Positions 8,737 to 18,399 of a DNA stretch of 64,000 nucleotides are shown here, piece by piece (the stretch's first letter is position 1; every line of letters begins with the position of its first letter). Both the position numbers and the translations under genes were made by a program. Source of the DNA: Bacteroidia bacterium (GTDB lineage: Bacteria > Bacteroidota > Bacteroidia > J057 > JADKCL01). The stretch lies in the NCBI GenBank assembly GCA_020635905.1, contig JACJYV010000008.1:248001-312000 (forward strand). The letters are read 5' to 3'. The notes below the pieces were generated by a model. It was not told where the DNA came from. It saw nothing but the letters and a program-made list of their open reading frames with translations, and ran no database searches.

Positions 8737-11700
8737 TTATTCTATTACAATCCGCTTGATCTGGCGGCTTCCTCCCGAACTTACATCCAGCAGATAGGCA
8801 CCCGGGCTCAGTTTGGAAAGATCCATTTTGAAATGGTTTTCACCCTCAGCCAGCCCATGAACTTCCTGATTCAGCACCCGGCCCTGCAAATCCATGATCT
8901 GCATCCGCACCGTTCCATCGTGATCGGCCAGCAGGCTCACATTCAGGAGAATACCTTTGCCCAACGGATTGGGATAAACTTCCAGCGCCAAAGGATCAGC
9001 ATTGAGGAAATTGACCGTTTCCACATTGGAGAATTCTTCCAGGCCATTCTGGTCCACACTGCGAATGCGGTAAAACACTTCCGTATGCTCCCCTACCCCC
9101 CGATCCAGGAAGGTATAGGTGCCCGGCGAGTCGTATTCACGTCCCAAAACGGTTCCCACAGCCTGAAAGTCCGCTCCGTTGAAACTGCGTTCCACCCTGA
9201 ATTTGCCATTCTCGGCCGGATCGGCAGAGCGCCATTTCAGCATGGCAGATGCATTTACAGGAGTGGCTTTCAACTGGGTACGAATGGGCAGCGTACAGGG
9301 AAGCGGGAGTGATTTCACCGTATAATAAGAGGTGTCAGATCCCCCGGCATTCCAGGCCACCTGCATCACGGTGAAGGTACCCGGGCTGTTGTAAATGTGG
9401 GTGGGATTACGGGCCACCGAGAAGTTTCCGTCCCCAAAATCCCAGTACCAACTGGTAGCCGAGTCTGCCACAGGAATTCCAAAACTGGTATCCGTCAGGG
9501 TCAGGGTCCAGGGGATACAACCACTGTCAGGGAAAGCGATGAAACCTCCAATGGGAGGATTCGTGGAGCAATCCAGCACCCGCACATAATCATATTTCAA
9601 TTCGTCGTCAAAACAACCTGAAGCGGCAATCCCTTCCAGAGAGGTATAGTAAAGACCCGGAGTTGCATAGGTATGATTTACCGTATTCACCCCGGCCACC
9701 AACTGGGTGGTGCCGTCGCCAAAATCCCAGTCATAGAAAGCCAGACCGGCCGGCGTGGCGGTAAAGGTGACCGTGGTGCCTGCACAGATATCGCCGGTCG
9801 GAGATCGTGAGAAATCCACCGCGGGAGTGGTATCTACGGGAATGGTAATGATGTAGCCGGTCGCATCCACCCTGCCGCAGGCATTGGTGGTGGTGATGAT
9901 CAGGGTATCAGATGTATTCTGGTAATAAGCGACCAGAATCGAATCAATCCCGGCATACGAAGTATCCGTGATGGTTACTCCCGAAGAAAAGTCAAATTCC
10001 CACAACTCGGGCGTACTGCAGAAGAAGGTATCCACATACAGCGCCGCAGTTACATCACAGAAGGGGAAAACAAAGAGGGAATTCAGCACAGGCACGGGGG
10101 CCAATTCACCCAGCACAGGGATCACACACAGGTCAAAGTTGAGGCTGGGCCCGATCGCATTGGTCAGGTAATCGTTGAAATTGGGGCCGCCGCAGCCAAA
10201 GAGGCATAATTGGTTGTTCAGACCCAGATTTTGCCCGTCGCCCCCACCAGTCAGGCCGTTGGTGGACATGAGGGTAAGCCGGTCGGGCGATCCGCCCGTG
10301 AAGGTCCCGCTCAGAATTTCAATCCCGATGTGGAAGCTCGACAGGTTGCCAAGTTCAATGGGGGTACAGAAGGAAAAAGGATACCATCCATAAAATCCGG
10401 GACCGGGGAATCCGGGTCCCCAAAGGGTATCAGGCCCGAAAGAAGTACCCAGATACAGGGGGTTCGAAATGTCGGGTATGCCAGGCGTGGTGGCACTGTC
10501 GGGATAGACGGCCAGGCGGCAGGAGAGATTGCCCGAGTTATTGATGATGTTTCCGAGCGCGATGTCGATGCGGCACACTGAATTATTGGTACCCGAAACA
10601 AAGAATTGCTCATAAAAGGCCAGGTAGCCATCTGTATTGGGTCGGCCGGTCACGTAATCGTTGGGGCCATAGGCATAGGCAAAAATCCCCTGGTTAGGCG
10701 GCGTATCCACGTGGTTGATGGTATCACAATCCGCACCACCCGTAACGGAGGTCACACACACGAAGAAGGTTTTGGTTTCAGTATCAGAACCGTTGGCATT
10801 GGTCACAGTCAGGGAAACGGTGTAGCAGGTGTCGGCCGTGGAGTAAACCACCTGAGGAGGAACCTGTCCGTTGAAGGTGGCAGGCACCGCGCCGCCAATC
10901 CCGGTTACATCAAAATTCCAGGACCAGGCAGTCAGGGTGGACTGAGGAGTGGAAAGGTCGGTGAAGGTAACCGTTACGGGGGAAATGCCAAAGGTGGGCG
11001 CACCCGTAAAATCCGCAATGGGAGGAGCCCCGCCACAAACCGTATTTCCGTAGGACAACCAGCTGTTCAGGTAGGTATCCATCATGCAATGCATCCTTCC
11101 TGCCTGACGGGAGGTAAACTGGGTGGTGCAAAAAGAATAAGACATGTGGTTGTTCACGGGGGGATTCAACCAGCTGAAAGCATCGCAGCCATTGCTGCCG
11201 GGCACGTTGCCACATACGTTGGCATTGGTGCGATGGGGATTGGTATCTGAGCAAAGGTCGCCCTCGGCGTCCGCTTCATCCGGGAAGGGACCTCCTTGCG
11301 GCGTTACTGCTCCAGTGGTATTGGCCGAACCATTGGCGTTGCGGGTCCTTTCGTAGCAGGCGGAGCAAACCGAAACTTCGTCCACCCCGTGAAAGGTGTG
11401 GTACAGCCCGAAGGTGTGACCCATTTCGTGGGCCAGGGTATGAGTGCCCACAAAGCAATTGCCACGGGCCAGCACGATGCCGCCTGTGGCGCTGGTGCCT
11501 CCCGTGGGGTCGTAGGGGAAACGGGCATAACCGCCCGCTGCCGGGTTGGTGATCTGGTTCACCACATACACGTTGCAAACGTCCACGGTATTGGCTCCCA
11601 GGGCATTTTTCATCGGAAATTCCTCCGTAGCCGAATTGTGGTTATACCACGTGGGATCTTCAATAAAAATAATCGTATCCGTGCAAAACTGAATTCTCCA

Positions 11701-12411
11701 GGGGAGAAAATCAGCATTGAGTTCGTTCATCAGATCCACCGCCCGAAGAGAGTCGATGTTGGTGGAGGCACCACCATTGCGCACGATGGTCCAGCGGCAG
11801 GAAACCCATTTGAGCGGGTCGCCAGCCAATGGAATATTGGCATCGCGGTTGGCCGGATTGTCACATGCAACCGTAAGCGGGCAAGCGAGGCGATTGGTCA
11901 CATATTCATCCCTGATCATGGGGTAAGGAGTGGCGCAGATGCCGGGATCGCTGGGATTGCGCACAAAATCCACCGGGTAGCCATCCACGGAAAGGAGCTG
12001 TCCCCCCTCGTTGAGGGGCAGGTTGCGACCGTCCAGCGAAAGCTGGCGGTTTTGGGCGGCCTGGGTCAGGTTGGATTTGAGGCTGGCAATGTGGCGGCGC
12101 ATGAGACCGCGGCCGTTGGTTTTGCCGAAATCAATTTGTCCCAGGCTGGACTGCGAGCCCGATCCCTGGGGGGTACTGGTTTGGGTGGAGGTGGTGCCTC
12201 CGTTACCCTGGGTACCCGGACCCATTTCGAAAAATTTTCCCTGGTTGGGAATTTCCTGAAGATGGTATTTTTGCAAGGTGCCCAGAGGCAACTGAGTCGA
12301 TGTTTTTCCGGCTTGCTGATCTGTTCCCGAACTGGCATTTTGGGCAAAACCAAGCCCAAAAAACAGCACAAAGCAAGTGAATGCGAACAATATTCTCATA
12401 ATAAACCCCAT
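8737..12411 (-). CDS. Secreted M43 (pappalysin-like) zinc metallopeptidase with PKD domains and T9SS sorting signal
   Basis: A 1224-aa exported protein. The signal peptide (MRILFAFTCFVLFFGLGFAQ; a second in-frame ATG at 12399 is an equally good start) is followed by a propeptide and a catalytic domain with HEMGHTFGLYH near residue 326, the HExxHxxGxxH zinc site of metzincins, and a Met-turn NHMSYS about 100 residues later. This pattern fits peptidase family M43. Three PKD-like domains follow (about 465-555, 880-960, 990-1070; WDFGDG motifs), then a fibronectin-like stretch and a T9SS type A sorting domain (EVYPNP to the C-terminus). It is predicted to be secreted through the T9SS and to degrade extracellular protein. 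It is a single-gene unit with its own terminator. Confidence 0.93.
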   Translation of the reverse strand: MGFIMRILFAFTCFVLFFGLGFAQNASSGTDQQAGKTSTQLPLGTLQKYHLQEIPNQGKFFEMGPGTQGNGGTTSTQTSTPQGSGSQSSLGQIDFGKTNGRGLMRRHIASLKSNLTQAAQNRQLSLDGRNLPLNEGGQLLSVDGYPVDFVRNPSDPGICATPYPMIRDEYVTNRLACPLTVACDNPANRDANIPLAGDPLKWVSCRWTIVRNGGASTNIDSLRAVDLMNELNADFLPWRIQFCTDTIIFIEDPTWYNHNSATEEFPMKNALGANTVDVCNVYVVNQITNPAAGGYARFPYDPTGGTSATGGIVLARGNCFVGTHTLAHEMGHTFGLYHTFHGVDEVSVCSACYERTRNANGSANTTGAVTPQGGPFPDEADAEGDLCSDTNPHRTNANVCGNVPGSNGCDAFSWLNPPVNNHMSYSFCTTQFTSRQAGRMHCMMDTYLNSWLSYGNTVCGGAPPIADFTGAPTFGISPVTVTFTDLSTPQSTLTAWSWNFDVTGIGGAVPATFNGQVPPQVVYSTADTCYTVSLTVTNANGSDTETKTFFVCVTSVTGGADCDTINHVDTPPNQGIFAYAYGPNDYVTGRPNTDGYLAFYEQFFVSGTNNSVCRIDIALGNIINNSGNLSCRLAVYPDSATTPGIPDISNPLYLGTSFGPDTLWGPGFPGPGFYGWYPFSFCTPIELGNLSSFHIGIEILSGTFTGGSPDRLTLMSTNGLTGGGDGQNLGLNNQLCLFGCGGPNFNDYLTNAIGPSLNFDLCVIPVLGELAPVPVLNSLFVFPFCDVTAALYVDTFFCSTPELWEFDFSSGVTITDTSYAGIDSILVAYYQNTSDTLIITTTNACGRVDATGYIITIPVDTTPAVDFSRSPTGDICAGTTVTFTATPAGLAFYDWDFGDGTTQLVAGVNTVNHTYATPGLYYTSLEGIAASGCFDDELKYDYVRVLDCSTNPPIGGFIAFPDSGCIPWTLTLTDTSFGIPVADSATSWYWDFGDGNFSVARNPTHIYNSPGTFTVMQVAWNAGGSDTSYYTVKSLPLPCTLPIRTQLKATPVNASAMLKWRSADPAENGKFRVERSFNGADFQAVGTVLGREYDSPGTYTFLDRGVGEHTEVFYRIRSVDQNGLEEFSNVETVNFLNADPLALEVYPNPLGKGILLNVSLLADHDGTVRMQIMDLQGRVLNQEVHGLAEGENHFKMDLSKLSPGAYLLDVSSGGSRQIKRIVIE

Positions 12412-12592
12412 TTGCGAAGCAGAAATTAACTGTTACAAAAAATCAAGTTACGAAAATTCACTAAAAACCCTGAAAAGAAACTGTCTTTTGCAGGACAAGC
12501 CAATCAACAAATCGCATTCTTTTCGGGGGATCTTTCCGAAATAAAAGGCCCAAACTGGGTCAATTATTGATTGCACAAATGTTGCGGCAAAT

Positions 12593-12626
12593 TTTGGCAA
12601 AAGAAATAAAAAATCTCTTATATTTG
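12593..12626 (+). promoter_or_regulatory. Promoter of tRNA-Met
   Basis: A Bacteroidota-type promoter: TTTG at 12593-12596 and TATATTTG (consensus TAnnTTTG) at 12619-12626, with a 22-bp spacer that is at the long end of the usual range. It ends 12 bp before the mature tRNA 5' end, which is where transcription of a tRNA would be expected to begin. Confidence 0.6.
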
Positions 12627-12638
12627 CAGTCCGAATTT

Positions 12639-12712
12639 GGCGCGGTAGCTCAGATGGTTAGAGCGCAGGATTCATAACCCTGAGGTCGAGGGTTCGATTC
12701 CCTCTTGCGCCA
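12639..12712 (+). tRNA. tRNA-Met (anticodon CAT)
   Basis: A 74-nt cloverleaf. The acceptor stem GGCGCGG/TTGCGCC has two G-U pairs, the D-arm is GCTC...GAGC, the anticodon loop TTCATAA carries CAT, the variable loop is AGGTC, and the T-arm is GAGGG-TTCGATT-CCCTC. The discriminator is A and no CCA is encoded. The 31-39 pair of the anticodon stem is an A-C mismatch. The first acceptor pair G-C argues against an initiator tRNA; a tRNA-Ile with modified CAT cannot be excluded from sequence alone. Confidence 0.93.
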
Positions 12713-12718
12713 CGCTTC

Positions 12719-12747
12719 AAGCCCGGTTTTTGACCGGGCTTTTTTTG
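12719..12747 (+). terminator. Rho-independent terminator after tRNA-Met
   Basis: Inverted repeat AAGCCCGGT / ACCGGGCTT with a short T-rich loop, followed directly by a run of T residues. It starts 6 bp after the tRNA discriminator base. Confidence 0.85.
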
Positions 12748-12885
12748 TGGTGGGGAGTGGGAAAATTGGCTTAATTTTCTTTTCTGGCTTGCCTGCAAAC
12801 TAAAATTCCCAATGAATACCATCAAACCATTTTCACCTCCAAAAATTTGCGTTTATTGAAGCCGTTTTCACCTAATTTATCCTCC

Positions 12886-13695
12886 ATGGGACTCTTCAAC
12901 TGGAAAAAGAAAAAAGAAAATCAGGAAATCAAAGCAGAGAATGAACCCTCTGTGGTTTATGTAAAAAATGACAACCAGTCGGTGAGCGCGGCGACCCGGC
13001 GGGCCCGGGAAACGTTTAAATACTTTTGGCGGGAATTGAGTTGGGAATACAGGAGAATTACCCCTGCCCATGACTTTGCTTTTGTCAAATACCCATTTGC
13101 GCAAAAAATGGAGGGGCGCGACGAACCCGTGGTCGAGCACATTTGGGTGAATCAAATCGATTTTAACGGGGAGTGGATTCGCGGGATCCTGGTGAGCCAG
13201 CCCAACCAACTGACCAACGTAAAAAAAGGGGAACAGGTAAAAATATCTCCTTCTGAAATCAGCGACTGGACCTTCTCCATTGCCGGACGTACTTATGGCG
13301 GGTTTACCACCTATGCCATGCGCGAAGGAATGAGCAAAAAAGAAAAAGAAGCCTTTGATCAATCCTGGCGGGTCAATTTTGGCGAAAGTGATGAAATTCT
13401 CCTTGTCTATCAGGAAAAAGAACATCCCGAAAACCTGGTTGAACACCCGATGAGTGTGAATATGGGCGAAAAAATGGAGGAATTTCTTCAGAATTACCCC
13501 GACGAACTCAACGCCACCGACGATCAGGGAAATACCCGATTGGTCAATGAAACCATCGCAGGCAACAAAACCTCGGTGGTGATTTTACTCCAAAAGGGCG
13601 CAAATCGAACCATCAAAAACAAGCTGGGAAAAACTGCTCTCGATTACGCCAGACAGCTGAACTGGGAACATTTGATCCCGTTGCTGGAGAAGTAA
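12886..13695 (+). CDS. DUF2314 protein with C-terminal ankyrin repeats
   Basis: A 269-aa soluble protein. I favour the ATG at 12886 (MGLFNWKKKK, a typical start for such cytoplasmic proteins); an in-frame ATG at 12847 adds 13 residues. Residues about 45-165 match DUF2314: KYPFAQK, VEHIWVNQID, G-ILVSQPNQL and ISDWTF. The C-terminal 75 residues contain one to two ankyrin repeats (DDQGNTRLVNETIAGNKTS, then GANRTIKNKLGKTALDYA). DUF2314 has no established biochemistry; it is often found beside toxin-immunity genes. Its neighbour is the AT-rich helicase island, but the strand is opposite and the base composition resembles the host. Confidence 0.75.
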   Translation: MGLFNWKKKKENQEIKAENEPSVVYVKNDNQSVSAATRRARETFKYFWRELSWEYRRITPAHDFAFVKYPFAQKMEGRDEPVVEHIWVNQIDFNGEWIRGILVSQPNQLTNVKKGEQVKISPSEISDWTFSIAGRTYGGFTTYAMREGMSKKEKEAFDQSWRVNFGESDEILLVYQEKEHPENLVEHPMSVNMGEKMEEFLQNYPDELNATDDQGNTRLVNETIAGNKTSVVILLQKGANRTIKNKLGKTALDYARQLNWEHLIPLLEK

Positions 13696-13721
13696 GAGGG
13701 CGGCCATTACCTTTCTCCCCA

Positions 13722-13930
13722 TCATCTCACCTTTCCCTGCCAATCATGCGTTTTCAAAAATTCATAAAGCGTGTGGGCGATAATCCTGTGTCCCAGGAGG
13801 TTGGGATGCCAGGGGTCAAACCATTGGATGCCGCCCGGATCAAAACACAAAGAATCCATGTCATAAGCTGAAAAGGAATCCAGCATATCCACCACAGAAA
13901 CGTCAAGTGGCCCGGAAATGCCCTTCAGTA
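13722..13930 (-). pseudogene. C-terminal fragment of an SGNH/GDSL-type hydrolase
   Basis: A minus-strand frame of about 69 codons, without a start codon, ends in TGA at 13722. It encodes WFDPWHPNLLGHRIIAHTLY followed by EFL, which is the typical DxxHPNxxGHxxIA block V of SGNH/GDSL hydrolases carrying the catalytic Asp/His. The N-terminal part with the GDS motif is absent. The fragment begins exactly at the stop codon of the AT-rich helicase gene upstream, so acquisition of that gene probably deleted or displaced the rest. I could not find the missing 5' part within the window. Confidence 0.65.
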
Positions 13931-16900
13931 TTAGTCTTCAATTTCCATTATTTCTACGTAATTGTCTAGCTTTCCCACCTTAATTATGTCACCAACTGAA
14001 TGCCCAAGAATAGAAATTGCTAATGGAGATTTCCAACCTATTTTATCAATTCCAGTTGAAATTTCTCTTGAATTTGATGATTCAATGATATGGACTTTAA
14101 TTTTTCTGCCATTGTTCATATACTTGACCGTGACCTTGCTTCCAACCTTAATTTCGTATTTCAAGGATTTTGAAATTTTTTCTTCAATCTTTTCAAAAGT
14201 TTTTACTGTCGCAACTTCCTTCTTTCTTTCAAAAATTGTGTTTTGGCCAAGGTAATTTTGAACTAATTCAATTTCGTCTGTAAACGCAACTGATGTTTTA
14301 GAATGGTCAACTAAATTATAGTCATTTCTTGATTCAACACTTCTTATAAACTCAATTAACCGATTTGATTCTTTTTGAGGATTTCTCCACCAATTCGTAC
14401 TCCAAATCCTGTGGAATACAAAACCATGACTTTCAAGAATTTTTTGTCTGTGTCGATCGTGTAAATATGCTTCTTTACTTGAATGATACTTTGCACCATC
14501 ACACTCAATCGCAATCTTTGGCACTCCTGCAATTTTCGGGTCGTAAACAATGTCAATACGGAACTCTGAAACTTTCATTTGCGGAATTAGCTTTGACTCG
14601 CCTAATTCATCAACCAAACGCTGATAAACTTCTTCTTCAAAAGGAGATTCTAACTCTCCCAAATTGCCAACATTAAATGAGTTGCTTATTGTCGAATTTT
14701 CACTAAGTGCAGTTAAGATTGCTATTCTTGTTTCATTATTTCCTTCACTTACAGCTTTACTATATGCAAGATACGCATAGAAAACAGCTCTCTTATTGTT
14801 TGCCCCTTCAGTTATTAAAAAGTCTTTGTAATTCATAAATGCCATTTCTGGCACAGATGAACAGACGTAAACTTTATACTTTGCCCTTGTAATAATTACA
14901 TTTAAAAGCTTGTAACCTTTGGAATGATTAATTGGACCAAATCTCTGTGCAAATTTCCCGTCTTTTCCGGGCCCATAAGTAGTTGAGAGAATAATAACAT
15001 CTCGTTCATCCCCTTGGATATTTTCTAAGTTCTTAATGAACATTCCCTTTTCTTCTAGCTCTTGAATTTTGGCATTGAACCCTTCAAACTTTAAGAATTT
15101 TTGCCTTTCCAAAATTTTGCTCTTTATGTGGTTTCGCTGTGCAATATTAAACGTTGCAATTCCGACCGTTGGATATTCTCCGTTTGGTAGTCGATTAATA
15201 TTGTTCTCAAGTATTGACAAAACTATTTCAGCTTCTGCATCATTTATGTGGTCTGAAAAAGTTCCACTTACCTGAATATACTTTATTGGTGTGTAATCAA
15301 ATTTATTGGGCAGTGGTTTGAGTCTTTGATTGTAAAAGGCGTAATTTGAAAAGTCTATGAGATAAGGATGTCTTGACCGATAATGGAAGTCGAGGTGTCG
15401 TTTCTCAAAGTTAAGCTCTGAACCAAAGTCTAAAAGGGATTCACAAGACAAAAGAATATTATCCCTGTCTACTACAATTTCATCTTCTTCATCAATGTCG
15501 TCATCGTCCTCTATTGTGCCATCAAATACTTTACTAAAGTAATTTGAAGGAGGCATTTGGTGTTCATCCCCTGCAATTATTATCTGCCTTCCTTTCAAAA
15601 TAGCTGGCAGGTTATCTTCCAATCGAAGTTGACTGGCTTCATCAAACATTACGATATCAAAATATCCATTCATCCCTTTGAAAAGATTACTGGCAACGTC
15701 TGGTGAAGTAAATATTATTGGGAAGAAGGATGTGAATAAATCTGGATCCTTTTGAACAATTTGCCTTAAAGATAGTCTGGAATTTCTTTTTCCTTGTTTT
15801 TTCAAATAAAGGTTACCGACTGACAGCCCATTGTTTTTTTGCTCAAATTCTCTTGTCAAGTCAATCTGTTTTGAGTACCAATACTCTTTTATATACTTCA
15901 ATTGCTCCTTTTCTAATCCCCCCATTGTGCTATTCAGATTTTCATGTTCAGAGTCATTTGTAGGCAAATCAACGTTTGCAGATTTAACAAGAATTGAATT
16001 TAGGTAGTAAACCAGAAAAGATTTACGCCAATCCTTTTTACCCTTCAATTCATTTAAAAGACCCTTAACTTCATGGGAAAGACCATTGTAAAATTGAAAC
16101 CATTTAAATTCAATGGTGAAAATGTCATTTTCATTATTGAAGTAAACATTTTTTTCATGGAGGAGATCCTCAATGCCTTTATTAAATCTTTTGAATGCTT
16201 TATCTTGAATTTTATGGACTGTCCAATTATCAGACCTGATTTTCTCATTTAGTTGTGAACAAAGTTTTTTTAGGGATTCCAAAATTTCTGTTTGATATTC
16301 TGTCTTTGAAAACCCTAATAAATCAATGGAGTCATATTCATTTTCCATCCTGGTTTGAAAATGTAGGCTAGTTTTCTCAATTAGGTGGTTAACTTCATCC
16401 AGTTTTAATAGATTATCCTTAATTGAATGGGAAATTGGAAAACCTTTGAGGTCAGCACATTTTGAATAATGTTTTTCGAGAATTGTAAAAAGATTTTTAA
16501 TTCGCTTTTGGTCTTGGATTATCCTCCTTTTCTGCTGGGAGAAAATTGCAATTGTTCTATAAAAAAAGCCATTTGTTTTTTCCTCAATAAGAAAATCAGG
16601 GTTTTGTTTTTGCTCCGAATATATAGTGTTTATTGAATCCTGTATCTGCCTTCCCCTTTGGATTTGTCCCGAAAGTTCAGATTTCCTTAGTTTGAAGTAT
16701 TCCTCTTTGAATTTTGATTCAAGTTCATTTATGTATAAATGAGCTTTTTCATATTTTTCAAATGAATCACTAATCCCCTGTTCAATAACATAGGGATTAT
16801 CACCAATTAGTTTTTCTGAGTTAAGAAATGATTTTGATTTGAATCGTTGGTAGTTTGAAAAAAGAACTTGCCCCTTCTCAACAATTTCTAAAAGTCCGTT

Positions 16901-18310
16901 TAATTCTTTTGAATTATACTTGAATTGAGATTTGTCAATGTTTAAAGTATGGTTTTCATCAGTTCCATTCAGCTCAGACAAAAGCGTTCCAACTATATCA
17001 GTCCATGATTTATCGCCAAGTAGTTTTTCATCAAGCTTTTTATGCTTACCATTAATTGATTCAATTGAAGTTTTTGCCTTTTTTATAAGGTTGTCAAGCG
17101 ACTCCTTCGAGTATGTGTAGCGGTATCTTCGATATGAAGAATTATCAACTCTATCTCTAACAGAATCAACGACAGTTTTGCGGTCTTTAACTATATCTCG
17201 AATAAGCACACAGTGATTGTTCAAGCCTTTTTCAATGAGTTCCTTGTGTAAAACTTCTAAAGCTGTTCTCTTTTCACAAACTACAATTGTTTTTCTATGA
17301 TTCTCTAAAGCATTAATAAGGATGGCAGACAGTGTTTGACTTTTACCTGTTCCTGGTGGTCCTTGAATCAAGATATTTCTTGTTGATTCTAAAGAATGTA
17401 ATATCCCTTGTTGTGATGGGTCTGTTTCTACAGATGAAATTGGTTGAAAAGTATGGTTATCTAAGTCGTCAAGGTCAATAGAAAGACCTCCTAAATCCAT
17501 CAAATTCGAATAATCATTTATGATATTTTGTTTTTGAACTTCAAAAATTGAAAACAAACCACCAAATTCAATTAATGCATTAGTGGAATTTATAGGAAAT
17601 TTTTCGTAGTGATTTTTTTCGCCAATTGAAATCACATTATCAAGTTTCTTGATAAATGCTTCTTTGATGTCGGAAGGAACGGATGTGTTAATTTCCTTAA
17701 TGAGCTTCACACAAATTTCAAGCAGTTCATCTTTGGTGATAAGCCCATCATCAAGCATTTCACTCGGAATTTGTTCAATCTCAATATTTGAATCGGATTG
17801 TAAATGATTGATTAAGACTTCATTTACATAAATCGGGTCGTCTTCATTTCTATTAATCTCCCAAGTATTGAATTCTTTGGTCCTTTTAATTCTCAATGAC
17901 CAAATTAAAATGGGAGCAACCGTTAGTTTGTTGTCTGATTTATCTCGCCTAACAAGAATTGGAAAACCAAATCCAAAAGTGTTGATTCCTTTTTCGGATT
18001 CAATGGCTTCTGTCTGATTTATCAAGTTTTCAAAAGACTTTGTAATCCTGACCAATTGGGTTTGGTCCTCCTCAAAAAGTGTATTCAAGTCTGGCACATT
18101 GTCCTTCCAACTAATCCTAAATTTTAATGATTGTTCAGAGAGCAACCTTTTTATGAAGTTGTCTGGAAGGTTTTTGTCGATATAAGAAAGTCTATTCAAA
18201 TCAAACTTATACCTTGAATTTGCAGGAATAGCATTTAGGTGAACTCCTTTGCGGTTTCCTATTTTAAGTCTTCTTTGAAGTTCAATTAGTAATTTTTCTG
18301 TCAGTTCCAT
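13931..18310 (-). CDS. SF1 helicase - DUF559/Vsr-like nuclease - GreA/GreB-C-like fusion, probable defence protein
   Basis: A 1459-aa cytoplasmic protein. The N-terminal 300 residues include a DUF4011-like region (APILIWSLRIKR). SF1 helicase motifs follow: Walker A GPPGTGKS at 317-324, Walker B MFDEASQL near 888, motif III GDEHQMPPS near 915, motif V QGDERDVIILS near 1100 and motif VI NVIITRAK near 1133. The helicase core is split by a long charged insert (about 400-800). A PD-(D/E)XK fold of the DUF559/MTES_1575/Vsr type lies at about 1215-1325 (FRIDIVYD, IAIECDGAKYH). The last 80 residues resemble the GreA/GreB C-terminal domain (GSKVTVKYMNNG, SPLAISILGHSVGDI). The gene is strikingly AT-rich compared with both sides and ends against a broken SGNH gene, which suggests transfer. 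Helicase-Vsr single-gene proteins are known in anti-phage defence; the role here is inferred. Confidence 0.85.
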   Translation of the reverse strand: MELTEKLLIELQRRLKIGNRKGVHLNAIPANSRYKFDLNRLSYIDKNLPDNFIKRLLSEQSLKFRISWKDNVPDLNTLFEEDQTQLVRITKSFENLINQTEAIESEKGINTFGFGFPILVRRDKSDNKLTVAPILIWSLRIKRTKEFNTWEINRNEDDPIYVNEVLINHLQSDSNIEIEQIPSEMLDDGLITKDELLEICVKLIKEINTSVPSDIKEAFIKKLDNVISIGEKNHYEKFPINSTNALIEFGGLFSIFEVQKQNIINDYSNLMDLGGLSIDLDDLDNHTFQPISSVETDPSQQGILHSLESTRNILIQGPPGTGKSQTLSAILINALENHRKTIVVCEKRTALEVLHKELIEKGLNNHCVLIRDIVKDRKTVVDSVRDRVDNSSYRRYRYTYSKESLDNLIKKAKTSIESINGKHKKLDEKLLGDKSWTDIVGTLLSELNGTDENHTLNIDKSQFKYNSKELNGLLEIVEKGQVLFSNYQRFKSKSFLNSEKLIGDNPYVIEQGISDSFEKYEKAHLYINELESKFKEEYFKLRKSELSGQIQRGRQIQDSINTIYSEQKQNPDFLIEEKTNGFFYRTIAIFSQQKRRIIQDQKRIKNLFTILEKHYSKCADLKGFPISHSIKDNLLKLDEVNHLIEKTSLHFQTRMENEYDSIDLLGFSKTEYQTEILESLKKLCSQLNEKIRSDNWTVHKIQDKAFKRFNKGIEDLLHEKNVYFNNENDIFTIEFKWFQFYNGLSHEVKGLLNELKGKKDWRKSFLVYYLNSILVKSANVDLPTNDSEHENLNSTMGGLEKEQLKYIKEYWYSKQIDLTREFEQKNNGLSVGNLYLKKQGKRNSRLSLRQIVQKDPDLFTSFFPIIFTSPDVASNLFKGMNGYFDIVMFDEASQLRLEDNLPAILKGRQIIIAGDEHQMPPSNYFSKVFDGTIEDDDDIDEEDEIVVDRDNILLSCESLLDFGSELNFEKRHLDFHYRSRHPYLIDFSNYAFYNQRLKPLPNKFDYTPIKYIQVSGTFSDHINDAEAEIVLSILENNINRLPNGEYPTVGIATFNIAQRNHIKSKILERQKFLKFEGFNAKIQELEEKGMFIKNLENIQGDERDVIILSTTYGPGKDGKFAQRFGPINHSKGYKLLNVIITRAKYKVYVCSSVPEMAFMNYKDFLITEGANNKRAVFYAYLAYSKAVSEGNNETRIAILTALSENSTISNSFNVGNLGELESPFEEEVYQRLVDELGESKLIPQMKVSEFRIDIVYDPKIAGVPKIAIECDGAKYHSSKEAYLHDRHRQKILESHGFVFHRIWSTNWWRNPQKESNRLIEFIRSVESRNDYNLVDHSKTSVAFTDEIELVQNYLGQNTIFERKKEVATVKTFEKIEEKISKSLKYEIKVGSKVTVKYMNNGRKIKVHIIESSNSREISTGIDKIGWKSPLAISILGHSVGDIIKVGKLDNYVEIMEIED

Positions 18311-18399
18311 CTTGGATTATTGGTACTTGTCAAAAATTCAAGCTCTTAGGCTAACGAACCTGAAACACCTAAGTTGGGGATAGGGGAGGCAGATTGATG

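Noticed and set aside
10606..12429. Long plus-strand frames (214 and 377 codons) opposite the M43 peptidase
   Set aside because: They are antisense to a protein with signal peptide, zinc site, PKD and T9SS domains; low-complexity composition is due to the opposite codon pattern.
18340..18375. GGCTAACG...CCTAAGTTGG sequence resembling an integron attC recombination site
   Set aside because: The core does not fit RYYYAAC/GTTRRRY and no pairing long enough for an attC hairpin is seen; no integrase is in the window.
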